In this document: positions 1 through 12,119 of the stretch, piece by piece | Layout of the letters: every line of letters begins with the position of its first letter | How positions within the stretch are numbered: position 1 is the first letter of the stretch | Source of the DNA: Ananas comosus | Taxonomy: Eukaryota > Streptophyta > Magnoliopsida > Poales > Bromeliaceae | NCBI RefSeq assembly: GCF_001540865.1 | Contig: NC_033621.1 | Location: 1,459,439 to 1,523,438, forward strand | Length of the DNA: 64,000 nucleotides | Direction: 5' to 3' | The notes under the pieces: model-generated | What the model was told of the DNA's origin: nothing | Database searches by the model: none | What the model saw: the letters and a program-made list of their open reading frames with translations, nothing else | Program-made: the position numbers and the translations under genes

Positions 1-414
1 AAGTAACTAGAACAAAATAAATAAGCAAAGAACTTGTTGAAGAAGAGAAGTTAAAACTCACAACTTTCCAACAAGGAGATTCCGTTCCGAGGAAAGATTG
101 ATTGCGGCAAAAAGTTTCCTCCATGGACAACCCACCACCTGCCCAACTTTCGTCGGAGTATAAAAACATTATTCCTAGACATTCAAACTCATAAAACATT
201 GGCAGGCCAAATAAAGATCAGCAATCAATCCTTAAACTACCCTAATCCAATGAAAATACAGACAACATAAAACAACTGTCACGAATTATACATCCTAAAC
301 ATAATTGAGGGTCGGGCGTTCTTTCCATCAGTTCCTGACCCCATCAAGCATACAACATTACAGCTTCGGCGGCTAAGTTTTTGGCCGAAAACTTTTCCTT
401 CCTCTTCGACATGC
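1..414. other. 3' flank of the J-domain gene
   Basis: AT-rich sequence downstream of the minus-strand J-protein stop codon; probably 3' UTR and intergenic DNA. I see no coding potential, repeat or RNA gene in it. Confidence 0.5.
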
Positions 415-1623
415 CTAATACTTGGGCATTCGCACATGAACCTCTTCTTCCCTCAAGAATGGAAGGTGATGCAGGTTACCCAAAATCTCCTCAGTAGCAT
501 CCACATCTATATGGAAGCTCATCATATTCATATCCTCATCGACTCCTCTAACATGCGATCCAACATCCGGATCCTTCACCTCCTCATTGATATTAATCCC
601 CCTAAACTCGTTAATATTAGCAGCCTCCGCGACAGGCGGCGGCGGCACTTCACTACCTCCTCCAAAAGATCTCCTTTTTGGGCCTACGCCGACCTTCTTC
701 CTCGCCATGGTCTTCTTATTTCTCATGGACGGGGTCGAATTCTGGCTCCCGACACCGGCCCCGACCGCCTTCCCCTTATCTGGGGTTCCGGCAGGGCCGT
801 ATGCGGGCCGCGCCGAGCCGTCCTGCTTCTGATCGCCGGGGAACATCGGGTAGAAGGGCTTCCACCCGCTGGTGAGATCGGCGGCGGTGGGGAACCCTAG
901 CGGGAAGAAGCCCCAGGCGCAGTAGTACATGTTGGTCCCGGGGACGATCGGGGGAGGGACGGCGATCTCGGCAGCGTGGAACGGGCGGTGGCAATTAGGG
1001 CATCGGAGGGAGCGGTTCTGGTAGGTTCGGTTGTACTGGTGCACGTGGCAGCAGGAGGGGCAAGCGGTCCAAAAGGCGCTTCCTTCGGAAGCGGGGGCGG
1101 GGGCGGGGGCGGGGGAAGGGGAGGGTTTGGAGGGGGAGGGTTTCGAAGGCGCGGGGGTGGGGGAGGAGTCGAGGTGGAGCTCGGCGTCGAAAAGGGCCTT
1201 CTTGGAGGGGTCGGAGAGGAAGGCGAAGGCGTCGACGACGAGGCGGAGCGCGGCGTCGGCGCCGGGGTACTTGTTGCGGTCGGGGTGGAGGAGGAGCGCG
1301 AGGCGGCGGTAGTGGCGCTTGACGGCGACGGGATCGGCGCCGGCGCCGGCGCCGGAGGGGAGGCCGAGGACGGCGTACCAGTCGACGCGGCCGGAGCCGA
1401 CGCGGCTCTGCGAGGCGAGGAGCACGTCGGCGACGGCGAGGATCTGGTCGGCGCCGTCGACGAGGGGGTCGGACTCGAGCGCCCGCTCCGCGAACCTCTT
1501 GCTCCCCACGAGATCCCTCGCGAAGAGCAGCTTCCCCGCGATCTCCAGCCACCTCTCCGCCTCCGCCCTACTCCCTCCTCCTCCCCCGCCGCCGACCCCT
1601 CCGCCACCACCGTGAAACTCCAT
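415..1623 (-). CDS. J-domain (DnaJ-like) protein with zinc-ribbon-like segment
   Basis: Single-exon reading frame of 402 aa. A glycine-rich N terminus leads into the helical stretch typical of plant type III J-proteins (AERWLEIAGKLLFARDLVGS, about residues 22-41), then a J-domain at about 80-148 beginning DWYAVLGL and holding the HPD tripeptide (LLLHPDRNK) that stimulates Hsp70 ATPase. A Pro/Ser linker follows, then a CxxC...CxxC segment (CPSC, CPNC, about 187-213) ending RPFHA, as found in plant J-proteins that often also carry DUF3444; the DUF3444 domain itself is absent. The Lys/Arg-rich C-terminal part suggests nuclear location (inference). Expected role: Hsp70 co-chaperone. GC content is very high, as in many monocot single-exon genes, and produces long antisense reading frames that I treat as shadows. 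The ATG sits just downstream of a GA-type 5' UTR microsatellite. Confidence 0.9.
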   Translation of the reverse strand: MEFHGGGGGVGGGGGGGSRAEAERWLEIAGKLLFARDLVGSKRFAERALESDPLVDGADQILAVADVLLASQSRVGSGRVDWYAVLGLPSGAGAGADPVAVKRHYRRLALLLHPDRNKYPGADAALRLVVDAFAFLSDPSKKALFDAELHLDSSPTPAPSKPSPSKPSPSPAPAPAPASEGSAFWTACPSCCHVHQYNRTYQNRSLRCPNCHRPFHAAEIAVPPPIVPGTNMYYCAWGFFPLGFPTAADLTSGWKPFYPMFPGDQKQDGSARPAYGPAGTPDKGKAVGAGVGSQNSTPSMRNKKTMARKKVGVGPKRRSFGGGSEVPPPPVAEAANINEFRGININEEVKDPDVGSHVRGVDEDMNMMSFHIDVDATEEILGNLHHLPFLREEEVHVRMPKY

Positions 1624-1639
1624 GGATGGATCTCTCTCG

Positions 1640-1645
<6 letters not shown>

Positions 1646-1677
<32 letters not shown>
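1646..1677. repeat. (CT)n / (GA)n microsatellite in J-gene 5' UTR
   Basis: Uninterrupted CT dinucleotide run about 20-50 bp upstream of the J-protein ATG, reading GA on the gene's own strand. GA/CT tracts in 5' UTRs are common in plants and can bind GAGA-type factors (general knowledge); no function is shown here. Confidence 0.8.
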
Positions 1678-1679
<2 letters not shown>

Positions 1680-1689
1680 GGAGCGGAGG

Positions 1690-3230
1690 AAAAGGGGGGA
1701 AGGGCTATAAGGGTGTTCGAGGAGGAGAGGGCCCTTTTTTAATGACGAAAAAGGACGAGGCATTTTAGCGCAATAATAACGAGGTNGGGGTCCGCGGCGG
1801 CGGAGGAGAGGAGGAGGGGGTCGCGGGCAGTGGAGAGGAGGGTGAGGAGGGGGGCGACGGTGAAGAAGGATGGTGAGGAGGGAGGCGACGGTGAAGAAGA
1901 AGGCGACGGTTCGCCTTTTTTTTTTCGGCGAGAAAAAAAAAAAAGAACGACAGAAACGAAGAGGAGAGAGAAAGAGGAAAGAGAAAAAGTAATAAAGGTA
2001 TTTTGGTCAGTTTGCTGAAAAAGCGGACCGAATCTGCAAAAACGAAAAAGGTGACCCGGTTTTGCAAAAGCCCAAAATAAGTGAATTTTTTATGCAAAAA
2101 GGCCTTTAAAAAATTTGAACTGATAAATGTGACGTTGATTTTAATTTTATAATTATAAATTTTTTTAATACAAATTAATTTCTTTGATAAGTTTTCTCAT
2201 TACTATTCATCGGTGAATATATTTTAGTAATAAAATTTTCATTGAAAATATTTTTTTTTTTGAGAAATAGATAGCAAGCTATCTGTTTCATTCATTAAAA
2301 AAATAAACTAAGCGGTACAGGATGAAAACAGCCGGAGCTTCTGAGAAAAGAAGGGAAAAGAAAAAAGGAAACAAAAAAAAAAAAGGAAAGATTAAGAAAT
2401 TATAATTCAACTGCATCAATACAGTGAACCTAATTACATTATACACTTTTTAAAATCTCTACGAGTCCGTGACATTTTTAGATAAAAATTCTTATCCTTT
2501 ATTGGGTAAAAAGCTCAAACTGAGATTGATGTGATTGGTGGTTCTACGAATATAGATTTGTGGCTCAAAAAATTTATGTAGATATATAAAATAATATATA
2601 TAATTTTTCTATATATCGAGACGGTAGAAATTATAATTTAACTGCATCAATACACTCAGCATGTCAAATTTAAATATTTTCCATTGCATTTTTTCAACAA
2701 CTCCGATTAAGTCCTAACTTAGGACTCCTCTTGATATCAATGAAAAAGATATTAACGGCTATTATTTAGGTTTATAAAAACTATTTTAAAAGCTGGGCCA
2801 AGCAGATACAACATCCTAAGCCCAATTTAAACGGTTGCCGCCTAAATTTGGGCCGGATTATGGCGTCCATTATGGGCTTGCCCGGCCCATTAAGGAGAAC
2901 AGTTTCCAATCATTTGTGTAGTTTTAATGAAGTAAATAAACTTTTGGAGAAGCCATTGCTGTACCAAAAACATGCTTTATCTGTTGGAATAGCATTTCTT
3001 TTTATTGTTTTTTTACCATCTCTCTTTTTCTTTTTCATATATGTGTTCATCATTCTATGCACTCAAACAATCAATTTCACACAAGTATGTCATATTACAA
3101 TAAATCTTTTTTTATTTTTATGTTTTTTTTCATCCAATACTGAAGAGCATTGACAATATAAATGATTGAATGAAAAATAAATTGTGTGATCCAAAGTCAC
3201 ACTTGAACTTCTTTTTTTGTTTGTAAACCT
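1690..3230. other. Intergenic DNA between J-gene and SCPL51
   Basis: From 1790 to about 1920 is a purine-rich GC block with imperfect repeats around the word GGCGACGGTGAAGA, adjacent to one unresolved base (N, 1786). From 2250 a T-run leads into an inverted LINE/SINE tail (listed separately). A ~30 bp word starting GAAATTATAATT occurs twice, at about 2397 and 2627. Small reading frames here have no recognisable homology and look random. Confidence 0.5.
2250..2395 (-). mobile_element. LINE/SINE 3' tail fragment
   Basis: Reading on the minus strand: A-rich body, then a GAATGAAA-type word, the small inverted repeat AGATAGC/GCTATCT, CTC and an A-run (seen as T 2250-2261). The same order (GAATGAA, small hairpin, TTCTC, poly-A) marks the tails at 5.7, 28.9, 46.6 and 52.4 kb. 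No target-site duplication was found. Confidence 0.55.
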
Positions 3231-5276
3231 TCAATCTATATATGAAGAAGAAATAGCAGGAGATTGGGTTATGTTACTCAACATGTTTAGCGCGACACAC
3301 GGTTGGTCAACAGGTACCTGCGGAGATAACAAATATTTCAACTCCGAGATACTTAAAAAAAAAAAAAAAAAAGCTTGAGAACCACATAGTTGAAAGGAAA
3401 TTAGTAGTTCATGTTCATATTCAGATACTTATTTGGGGGCATTGATTTATGCATTGATTTATAAGTGTTACGAGATAATGTATGGCTATAGTTTTAAATA
3501 TTTCAAAACGTTTTAAATCCTCTAGCAATAGTAAATCCATGGTGCTTTCCGTGAATATATTTAGTATTTTGATTCAAAATTGCAAAGTTCGGATAATGCA
3601 AGGTATATACTTTCATAATATGTCACAATCTCTCAAATCATCATTGTACAAAATAAAGTAGCAACTGCAGAGAGGTCTCTACTTCATGAGATTTACATAA
3701 GATTAAAATTAAGATTAATACGAGAAGCATGATTCTGCGAACTGTGTACTGTATATATGTGAAACTTTCTACGATTTTTGTAAAAAAGGGAAATTTACGT
3801 TGGATTTGATACTGTTGGAAGATGCTTACAAAATGTCCTGCTTTCAAGATCCAGTAGAAGTGTAAGTTTCGATACGATTTGACGAAGCCCTTCGTACCTC
3901 CAACAGCATCACTGCTGCAATATAAAGGAGTTCGATCCAAACTGATAAAGTTCTTGAGTCCTTCCCATCTAAATATATTAAACGAGAGCGTTACGCTTGC
4001 TTAGTTGAACAAAGATAATAAGGTAAAATAAAGAAGCAAAAGAGAGAGAGAGAAAAAAAAAACCCTATATGATGATGCTTACTTAAGCTTTTGAACCCAT
4101 GCTTCAGTGCCCTTCGTCGCGCATATCACATCAAGCTATGCATAACCAAAGAGACTAAATGTTAGCACTTAATCGAAAGAGAAATGCTACTTAAGTGTTA
4201 TAAGAAGTGCGATTTTCGAGTACTTATTTCTCCTTTTTTTCCACCTGCAGATTTTTACAGTAACCCATAAGAAAGTGAAAAAACATGTTACAATCCAAAT
4301 TCAGAACAAGTCTAATGACAAACATTGTTGGTCCACATATTTCTTTCCATTTTTTTTTGTTGTTTTTTCCTCTGTGGAAAATTACCTAATCATATTGGAA
4401 GCTTCCTCACTGTTTAATCAATTATGGTTGTTACCTGGCCATGTGAGTAGAGCAGTTCACAAAACTGATGGGTCAAATTTTTGACCAAAAAATTAATTGC
4501 GACTATCCCCATGGGGAGGCTATCATATCGATCGTTCATATTGCTTTGAGATTCATACGTTTTACATGCTGAAAGGTGATTCGACGGTCTAGTTATGAAA
4601 ACAGTCCTTTTTCGTCATGTCCTTTTTCTTCTTTTTCTGAGGAAAATACCCTCATGTTGGACAAAATTTCTCTCTTGGATAAGTATGATACTAAGATCAG
4701 GAATAATGAGCTCATAATAAGACTCTATTTAACTTTAATCATGAATTGTGCAGCTAAAACCAACACAAACAACAAAGAGAGCCTTGTTAAATAATAATAA
4801 CATGATTGGCCATTAATGTCACACGTATAAGCTATATTATCTCAATGCATAGTTGGCTTCTTGGGGAAACTAATTTTCTATTAAGATACTTCCACCCATG
4901 CTTAACATGAGAAGACAAAAAAAAAGAAGTAATGTTCTCTAACAAGTGTGAAAAATTTAAATGCTAAATTTCTCCCAAGATAAGCAAGTAGTAAGTAGAG
5001 TGTAAGAACTCACATGCCCATGATGCAATGCATGATCACATAGTTTTTGGTCTGTATGATTCCCTTGAGGTAATTTATTACCACAATACGAACAAAATTT
5101 TAATGGGGACAGTCCCTATTGCGAGACTATTGTATTGCTTTGAAATTGTGCATGTTCATTTGATGGATGATAGATTTGTTAGTCTTACTGTGGGGACTAT
5201 CCCCAATAAATTTTAGTTCCATAAATAGTACTACAATTTTACTTTGAAAACACAGTAACAAGCCCCTATACCAACC

Positions 5277-5321
<45 letters not shown>

Positions 5322-5628
5322 AGGCCATTGACTTTAGATCCCATTATCTCCAATATACTTGGACCACAAAAGCATCTAACATCATATGTGCACTGTCACC
5401 ACACTATGAATGATTCTTAGTAAACACTACATCCAACATTGGTAGATTCAGTGGACATCAAAAACTCATGAGTCTTTTCTTCAAAGTGGCAAAGTTTGAA
5501 TGCAAAGTTGTATTACTTTTTTTGTGTGCCAAACTTGGTGGCTCCATCTTGTTTTTTTTCTCTCTTTTTTCTTTAAAGTTTATTAAGTCAACACATAGAA
5601 AGTACCATAACTTTTTTTTCTTTCTTTC

Positions 5629-5673
<45 letters not shown>

Positions 5674-8134
5674 CTTTTTTCTCGCGCCCCTCCTTCGAGG
5701 CCCTGGCTGCCTCACCTATGTAGCCTAATTCATATTTTCAATGAATGAAACAGGTAGCGTGCTACTTTTTCTCAAAAAAAACACATAGAGAGTACTTTAA
5801 ATTAAGACCATAAATGCAATGCATACCTGTCCATTATAAATAGTCACATTCACACCAAGGGATAGCAGCTCATCAACCTATGAGCAATCACATTTTCAAT
5901 TCAATTTAGTGATTAAGGTGACAAATACTAGGAGAAAATAATACTTGAAGCAATATATTTATCTTATTGATATACATATACAAGTAAAAAAAAAAAAAAA
6001 AGGAATTTAATAGGAAGGTGATTACCTCATCGATCCTCGGTTTCATGAAATCATTAGTGAGAGCATTAAAAACAGCATCAGATTGGTCTACCCAACTGCA
6101 AAGGAGAAACAAATAAGCAACTCTTTTCATTACTTTGAAACTACATACAAAAATATATACATTAGTTCTTCTTAAAACTACTCCTTGGTTTAAAATACTT
6201 TTACCTTATGTTTTTCGGAATAATCTTGAGCTTTTCCCTGACTACACCATTCATGAGACTATTAAGGCTATCAGATGAGGACACCTTACTGTTTAAGTAC
6301 CTTGAGTAACTCTTCATCATTAAACTAGCCGATGTAACGGATAATGGGTCCATACCCGAATCCAACAAGAAATTGTAGAAGTCCTGGAAATTTACATGTT
6401 GAACCTAAGTATTGTTTCAAGTGAAGGAAATGTGAATGTTTAAGTTATTAAGAGAACAAAGAAAGATTGCTTACAACTGAGTTACTACTTGAGATAATTA
6501 ATCCCTCGAGTGTGCTCCACGAGTTCGTCGCATCGGCGTAGAGCCCTTGGGCTATTTGGGCTTTAATTTTTTCTGCCATGCTGAAATAAGGAATGCGCAT
6601 CAGATTGATTTGAAATTCGTCGAAATGTCGAGGACTACACTGAGACATGTTGTTTTACTCCAATTATTGAATGATATTTTTAGCTAAGGACTAGGACTCA
6701 AAACCTGTTGGATTTATCAGCACCATTGATATCAAGCCTTGAGACATCTAGAAGCAGAGGCCCCCATGAAAGCTGCATTAAAAATATTTAAACAAAAATT
6801 AAACACAAAATCAATTCAATTTTTTTTTAAAAAAAAAAAAACTGACCACAAAATCCTCAGGGGAAATCCAGCTATCTCCAAGAACAACTCCTATGATCGA
6901 AAAACAAACAACTATTATGCCAAAATAAGTAGATTTGAGCACACAAAAGAGTAGATAATTATAAATTTGTACCTCCAAGTTTAAGCTTCAATTCTCCGGA
7001 TTTAATCGCTTTCGCGACCGATAAGCCGAGGGTAACAGCAAATTTCCCCCCATATGATTCTGCTACAATGAATAGTGGGCTTTTTTGCAGGCTCTCAATA
7101 GAATTGTAAAGCTCCTTTAACAGAGTAGTTAGGTCTACTGCTGCTGCTTCATCAGTTGTGACTAGAAGAGTGTTATCCTCCACAAAACTATATCCTGTTC
7201 CCACTGGATTATCCTGCCATTTTTTGCATTATACTCCAATCTCATAAATTTTGAGAAAATATGTAGAAACTCATGAAAATTATGCACTTTCGATGAATAA
7301 AAAAACATAGAAATTGGCCTTTGTTTTTGTCGCAGAAAAAGAAAACCATTTTTTATTTTATATTTTAGAACTGCCACATCGAGAAAATCGATGAAAGAAT
7401 CTCGAATGATCGATGCACAATTTTAAAAATACGAAATCGAGTTCCAAGACTCTGCGCCGATCATTTGAAACTGTACATCATGGTCCTAAAAATTTGCTAA
7501 GTGGGCTAAAAGGTCTTGTTATTACATAAATGAGAAAAGAAATTCTAAGATTTATTACCACAAAGAGGAGATCAGCTCTTTGAAGCCATGTCGAACTCCG
7601 CGGCTTTAGATTAGTATCTAATGGCCCAATCTCTTGAAAATTCCCAATTCCAATCCCAGAAGCTCCCTTCAATCACATAAAAAGTAACAAACCACAAACA
7701 CAAGCTTGTGTTCAAATACATTACATAAACCAACATCAAATTTTGTTCTTTTTCATTTAAACAGATTATAAAGAAGCTCACAGGTCCTCCCTGAAGCCAA
7801 AGAACAAGAGGCCATGGCGTCGAACCGTTCTCGATCCTCTGCGGACTCTTATAATACCACCAGAACATATGAGCCTCTGTATTTTGCAAACAAGAACACA
7901 CATCATGTTACAAGCTAGTGTCCTCTAAGCTCATCAAAATCACTTTTTTTTAATACAAAACATGTATAAGTTGCTAGGTAATTGAGAAAAGAGACTACTT
8001 GGTCGAACTTGAACATAACCCCATTGCTCCGTTCCGTCGTCGGTTCCGGCGCCATCGACGAATTTGAGGTTAAACAGAGTGAAGCAGAGGAGTGGAAGAA
8101 GAAGAAGAAGAAGAAGAGAAGAGGATCTCACCAT
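3231..8134 (-). CDS. SCPL51: Serine carboxypeptidase-like 51 (S10 family), 13 exons
   Basis: Exons (minus): 8134-7999, 7876-7782, 7666-7559, 7213-6973, 6890-6847, 6772-6705, 6580-6475, 6383-6205, 6095-6026, 5877-5827, 4135-4083, 3968-3830, 3317-3231. All introns are GT-AG; the exons sum to 1377 nt and give 458 aa, close to the usual SCPL51 length. The N terminus is a signal peptide (leucine run after MVRSSS), so the product should enter the secretory pathway or vacuole. Family blocks in order: KAHMFWWYYKSP, LVLWLQGGP (oxyanion region, exon 2), ESYGGK with nucleophile Ser166, GDSWISPEDF, YNGQLDVICAT with Asp368, and GHFVPVDQP with His429, giving a complete Ser-Asp-His triad. Expected activity: serine carboxypeptidase or acyltransferase-like; the substrate is unknown. 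An upstream in-frame ATG at 8194 would add 20 residues, but the 8134 start gives the cleaner signal peptide. Intron 10 (about 1.7 kb) contains a SINE. Confidence 0.93.
5281..5319. repeat. (CT)n microsatellite in SCPL51 intron 10
   Basis: Uninterrupted CT run of almost 40 bp inside the large intron of the carboxypeptidase gene. Simple repeat with no further signal. Confidence 0.9.
5606..5780 (+). mobile_element. SINE-like insertion in SCPL51 intron 10
   Basis: A ~175 bp insert flanked by a 15 bp target-site duplication, ACACATAGAAAGTAC (5591-5605) and ACACATAGAGAGTAC (5781-5795), one mismatch. It opens with a long T-rich tract and ends with CAATGAATGAAAC, the small hairpin GTAGC/GCTAC, TTTTTCTC and an A-run. 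Size, duplication and tail are those of a short non-LTR retroelement. No A or B box is obvious, so it may be a truncated SINE or a LINE tail. Confidence 0.75.
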
Positions 8135-8194
8135 TGTAAACAGTGGAATAGAGGGAGATAGAGATTGAGTAAATGAGTGAATGAATGAGACCAC

Positions 8195-11153
8195 CTAACC
8201 AACCAATGAATGACTAATAAGGGGAACAGGGGAGGGGCTTTTATTAAGAGCTCTTCTCCTGTATGTTTTTTATCTTCTACAACAGAAACATAAAAAAAGA
8301 AAAGAAAAAAAGAAGCAAAGGAGTTATAAATAGAACTGAGGAAACAAGGAAACAGGGTGAGCTCTTGTTATACCTTTTCTTTTCCCTTTGTTTTTTTATT
8401 ATTATTGTGCTGTGTTTTGGTGTGTGTATGTGTTTATTATTGTGGATTGGGTTCATGAAGGGTTTGTAGCAGTTTGAGAAATGAGGAAAAGTAAGAGAGA
8501 AATGTCAACAGAAAAGAAGCATGATTGTTGCTGTGCTGTGCTGCAAAGTATTAGGATGTAACTGCCTGCAGGATTTCTCATTTCTAACCTTTCTCCTTTT
8601 GTGTAAGTCTTCCCTGGAGAAATTGTTGTCTGCACCATGTGTATAAATACATTTTCTTATCCACCGCATTGTCGGTGAATATAAAATATAAAAATACCAT
8701 TCTTCAGAAATATATTAAAGACTTAAAAACGCGTGAAATTAGCATGTCATGTAAGTGAACTTTAGATTTCATATAATGACAAGAGCTCAGGATCGTCTTT
8801 GAGACCATATTATCCAAATAATTTGTGTCCTGAATTTGATCTCCATCTTAAGCATCTATTTAATGATTAATTTAAAATTTTAAATCTTCATCTCCTATCT
8901 AATTTAATAATTTTATGTGTCTATTATATTTATCGTATTCGCGGATAAAGATTTTAAATATTGTTGTAATTTTCGAACAATTCTTTATTAAATCAACTTT
9001 TTAAGTAACAGTACACATGACATTAATGCTACATATATAATATTGTTTTACCATCAAAAGAGAATGACGAGAGTATGTATAGCCATCCCAGCTCATCTAG
9101 TCATCTTTTCTAATTTTGGTATAGTGGCTGAGATTTTAATTAGAAAGATTGAAAATAAGAGATTTATTTATCACGAGTTACTCAATAGACCATGTCAATC
9201 AAAGTGCACTTTTTTTTTTTTTCTAATAATTCGTATCCGACACACGCACTTATTTTTTTTTTTCATATATTTAATTTGAACTTGAAAACCTATCAAAAGA
9301 AGTGTATGACACCGAAGAATTACTAGAAGTGATGATACTATTGGCTTCTCTTTTCTTAATTAAAATGAACATCTCAAAAAGAAAAAAAAATATACTGTAT
9401 AAGTCCCCCAAAAAAAACAAAAAGAATATTCTTCCTCCACTTAGTTTTTATTTATGGTTGATGTAACATATATAGGTTGGGTCTCTTTAACTCTTTTTTG
9501 CTTTTGGAAAGAAAAATTCTCTAGTACCTTGAAAAATGAATCCATACCTTGTTTAGCAATAGTGCAATTAAAATACATGGATGATAGCTTTAGTATTGAT
9601 CCTTTTTTGCACTTTCAATTCCTGATCATTATAAAATTTATTTTTTTATACAAAATAATTATTTTATCAATTTAGTTTAATCCAAGTAGGATTAATAAAA
9701 GTTTTTTACACCGAAAATCAAATTTATTCTTAACTTAATGAGAAAAAGATAGAGATAAAGATCAACAATAATGCTAAAAAAAAGATTAAGAGCATTTTTG
9801 TGCTGTGCACTCTATATTAATGCTCCTGAATTAATAATAATTATGGATGATGATATTATTAAAATGGATTTAGTTTTGCAAAGAATTTTTGATGGATGAG
9901 ATTTACAATTAAATGAAATCTAATTAGATGAGAGAAAAGTTCTAATTGAATTACAGAATAAGTAAATATTCATTCAATTTTACAGGACAGGTAGTAAATT
10001 TATAATCAGATTGGATTTTTAATAGAATAAAGATAAATATTTTGTTATAAATTTGATTGAGAAAAATCATACTTAATAAAATTTAATGAGGTAAATTCAT
10101 TGTAAAAGAGAAAAAGATAGAGAAGGACTAATAATAAAGACAAGGTGTTTAATGAGTGCACGACACCTTCCAATAAAAATTTGATAGAGATAGTTTTCAA
10201 TATGAGACCGCTCTATCATCATTTTATAGATGGCACAATTATTAAAGTCCACTAAACACCATACGAGATGATCTTAAAATAGAGATTGTCAACACCAATT
10301 TCAATTTTTTTTTTTTTTGATAAGCAATGTTTACTGCACTCTAGAGGAGGCTTAATTTCTCTTTAATTAATGAAAGTTAATCTAATATGCAATATATCTC
10401 TATTTATTGTTATACAAGATGGCAGGAGAATCTGGGAGGCTTCTAGCTACATCTTAAACATTTTTTTTTTATCTTCATTTATTTATTTATTTGCTGCAAT
10501 ATACATAACATCACGTCCTTTATAAATTTTATTGCTAGCTGTTAATAAAAAAAGCCTCAACATATATATATATATATATAACATCCCGTCCCTTATATAA
10601 ATTTTATTACTCTGGTTAATACAGAAAGTCTCAATACAAAAAAAAGAAAGAAAAAAGAATCAGTACTAAACTATGCCTAAAATTTTTCTTTTCAAAGGAA
10701 TGTATAGGGTATGCATGTGAATTGAGCTAGAATTAATACACCTATAGTGCTTCTATGTTTGTAACCCTTAGATCTATTCTTTGACTACATACTAATAGCC
10801 TTTGGATCAAACACTATTCCACCTATCATCATCTACCTTCATCATTCTATCCCCTACATTACTCTTTCTAAGGGGTACAGATCCATAAACACCAACCTCT
10901 TGTGCTTTTGAAAGTATTCTATCTCAACTCGAATATGCATACATGTTTTATTGAATGTAATAGAAATTACATGTAAAATAAGTATAAATTATAATTGCTG
11001 AGGCCGAGTAGCCTTGCAGCATAAGATCATTCTTTTCCTTTTACTTGGCTTATTACTACAGATTTTATAAGTTGATCCCCCATATGAATATGAGAACTTA
11101 CAACAAAGAGGATGTGTCACATTAATCTTACACTTTCCAATGAAAATTTTACA
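8195..11153. other. Intergenic DNA between SCPL51 and WEB gene
   Basis: No gene recognised. It contains SCPL51 upstream DNA, one member of a ~640 bp direct repeat (listed separately), and at 10505-10640 two diverged copies of a ~55 bp unit (AACATCACGTCC / AACATCCCGTCC ... GCCTCAA / GTCTCAA) split by a short (TA)n tract at 10562-10580. Confidence 0.5.
9456..10085 (+). repeat. Dispersed direct repeat, copy 1
   Basis: Starts GGTTGATGTAACATATATAG and stays closely alignable with 15940-16598 almost to its end (shared words include ATTAAAATACATGGATGATA and CACCGAAAATCAAATTTATT). The two copies bracket the WEB/phytocyanin pair. No terminal inverted repeat or coding capacity is visible; type unknown. 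Confidence 0.8.
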
Positions 11154-12119
11154 TCAAATCGCACATAGGAAACACCTCATTCTTTCCACAATGGATCTTC
11201 TCTTTGCAACCATCTTCTTTTTTCTTCCAGTATTAGCCCCCTTCAGTTTCTGCAACTTCCTCTCCTTCTCTCTCCGCTTTCGATGCTCCGGCGATGTTTT
11301 AACTTCACTCATGAAATCCTCTTCCTTTTCACTTACAAACTCATCTCTTGATGCATTGTTATTCGCAATTACGCATTCGTCGTCATCGTCGGTCGGCATA
11401 TCCACCCTTATCTCCCCTAAATTCGCCTTCGCTTTTGATGCCTCAAATTGTTCCAAAGCCTTCGCTTTGCTCGCCTCCGCCGCCTTCCTCCGCTCCTCGA
11501 AAGCCGCGATTCGCCGGTTCGCCTGCGCGGTCTCTTCCTCAACCCTCCGACATAGCGCGTCGTACTCGTCATGCGACACCGCAACCGTGTCATGACCTTG
11601 ATCCATCTTCGTGTGCTTTATTTGGCGTAGTGCGGCATTGATCGACGAATTTAACGCCTTGGTTTCGATGCGCACCGCCTTTTGAGTAAGTTGCAAGGCC
11701 TTCAATTGTTGCCTTTTGATCCTAACCTCCTCTTTCAACTTCACCTTCCCTGCGGTCTCTTCTTCGGCCTCCATGCGAGCTCTATCCACTTCTTTTCTCA
11801 TCTCTTCCATTGAAACTTTCGACTTGGCCTCCTCTTCTTGTTTGTATTTAATACTCCGGTCCGTGGACTCGAGTAGGGACTCTAGAGAAGCGACGGCGAT
11901 ATTCACCAATTCGAGCTTGTTCGTGGTTCTGGAGAGATTGGATTGAAGCTTCTCGAGCTTGTTTACGAGGGGCATCGAATCGAGCCAGGCTTGGACCGCT
12001 TCTTCTCGAGCTCTTCGGATCTCTTCTCTAGTTTCTGCTAACTCCTTCAATGTGGCCTTCAAAGTTTCATCTTCTCCAATTGGCTCTCTTGATTCAGCTT
12101 GCTCATGATTATCTCCCAT
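11154..12119 (-). CDS. WEB-family (DUF827) coiled-coil protein
   Basis: Intronless 321 aa reading frame dominated by Glu/Lys/Arg/Ala-rich heptad sequence from about residue 20 to 245, with runs such as ATLKELAETREEIRRAREEA and EEMRKEVDRARMEAEEE. This layout resembles plant WEB/PMI2-type proteins (DUF827), which act in chloroplast photorelocation and related processes; the family call is by composition and motif style, so the role is inferred. An acidic linker (DDDDE, about 242-246) is followed by a basic tail (GRKKKMVAKRRS) ending in CFLCAI, whose cysteines could be lipid-modified (speculative). A TATATAAA motif lies at 12226-12233, about 110 bp upstream of the ATG. It is divergent to the phytocyanin at 13.5 kb, and that pair is duplicated at 30-33 kb. 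Confidence 0.8.
   Translation of the reverse strand: MGDNHEQAESREPIGEDETLKATLKELAETREEIRRAREEAVQAWLDSMPLVNKLEKLQSNLSRTTNKLELVNIAVASLESLLESTDRSIKYKQEEEAKSKVSMEEMRKEVDRARMEAEEETAGKVKLKEEVRIKRQQLKALQLTQKAVRIETKALNSSINAALRQIKHTKMDQGHDTVAVSHDEYDALCRRVEEETAQANRRIAAFEERRKAAEASKAKALEQFEASKAKANLGEIRVDMPTDDDDECVIANNNASRDEFVSEKEEDFMSEVKTSPEHRKRREKERKLQKLKGANTGRKKKMVAKRRSIVERMRCFLCAI

Noticed and set aside
897..1763. Long antisense and alternate frames over the J-protein gene
   Set aside because: Low-complexity Pro/Ser/Arg or Gly/Glu products caused by high GC; the J-domain frame explains the region.
2848..3153. 101 aa frame MGRIMASIMGLPG...
   Set aside because: No homology recognised, random hydrophobic tail from T-rich DNA, no supporting context.
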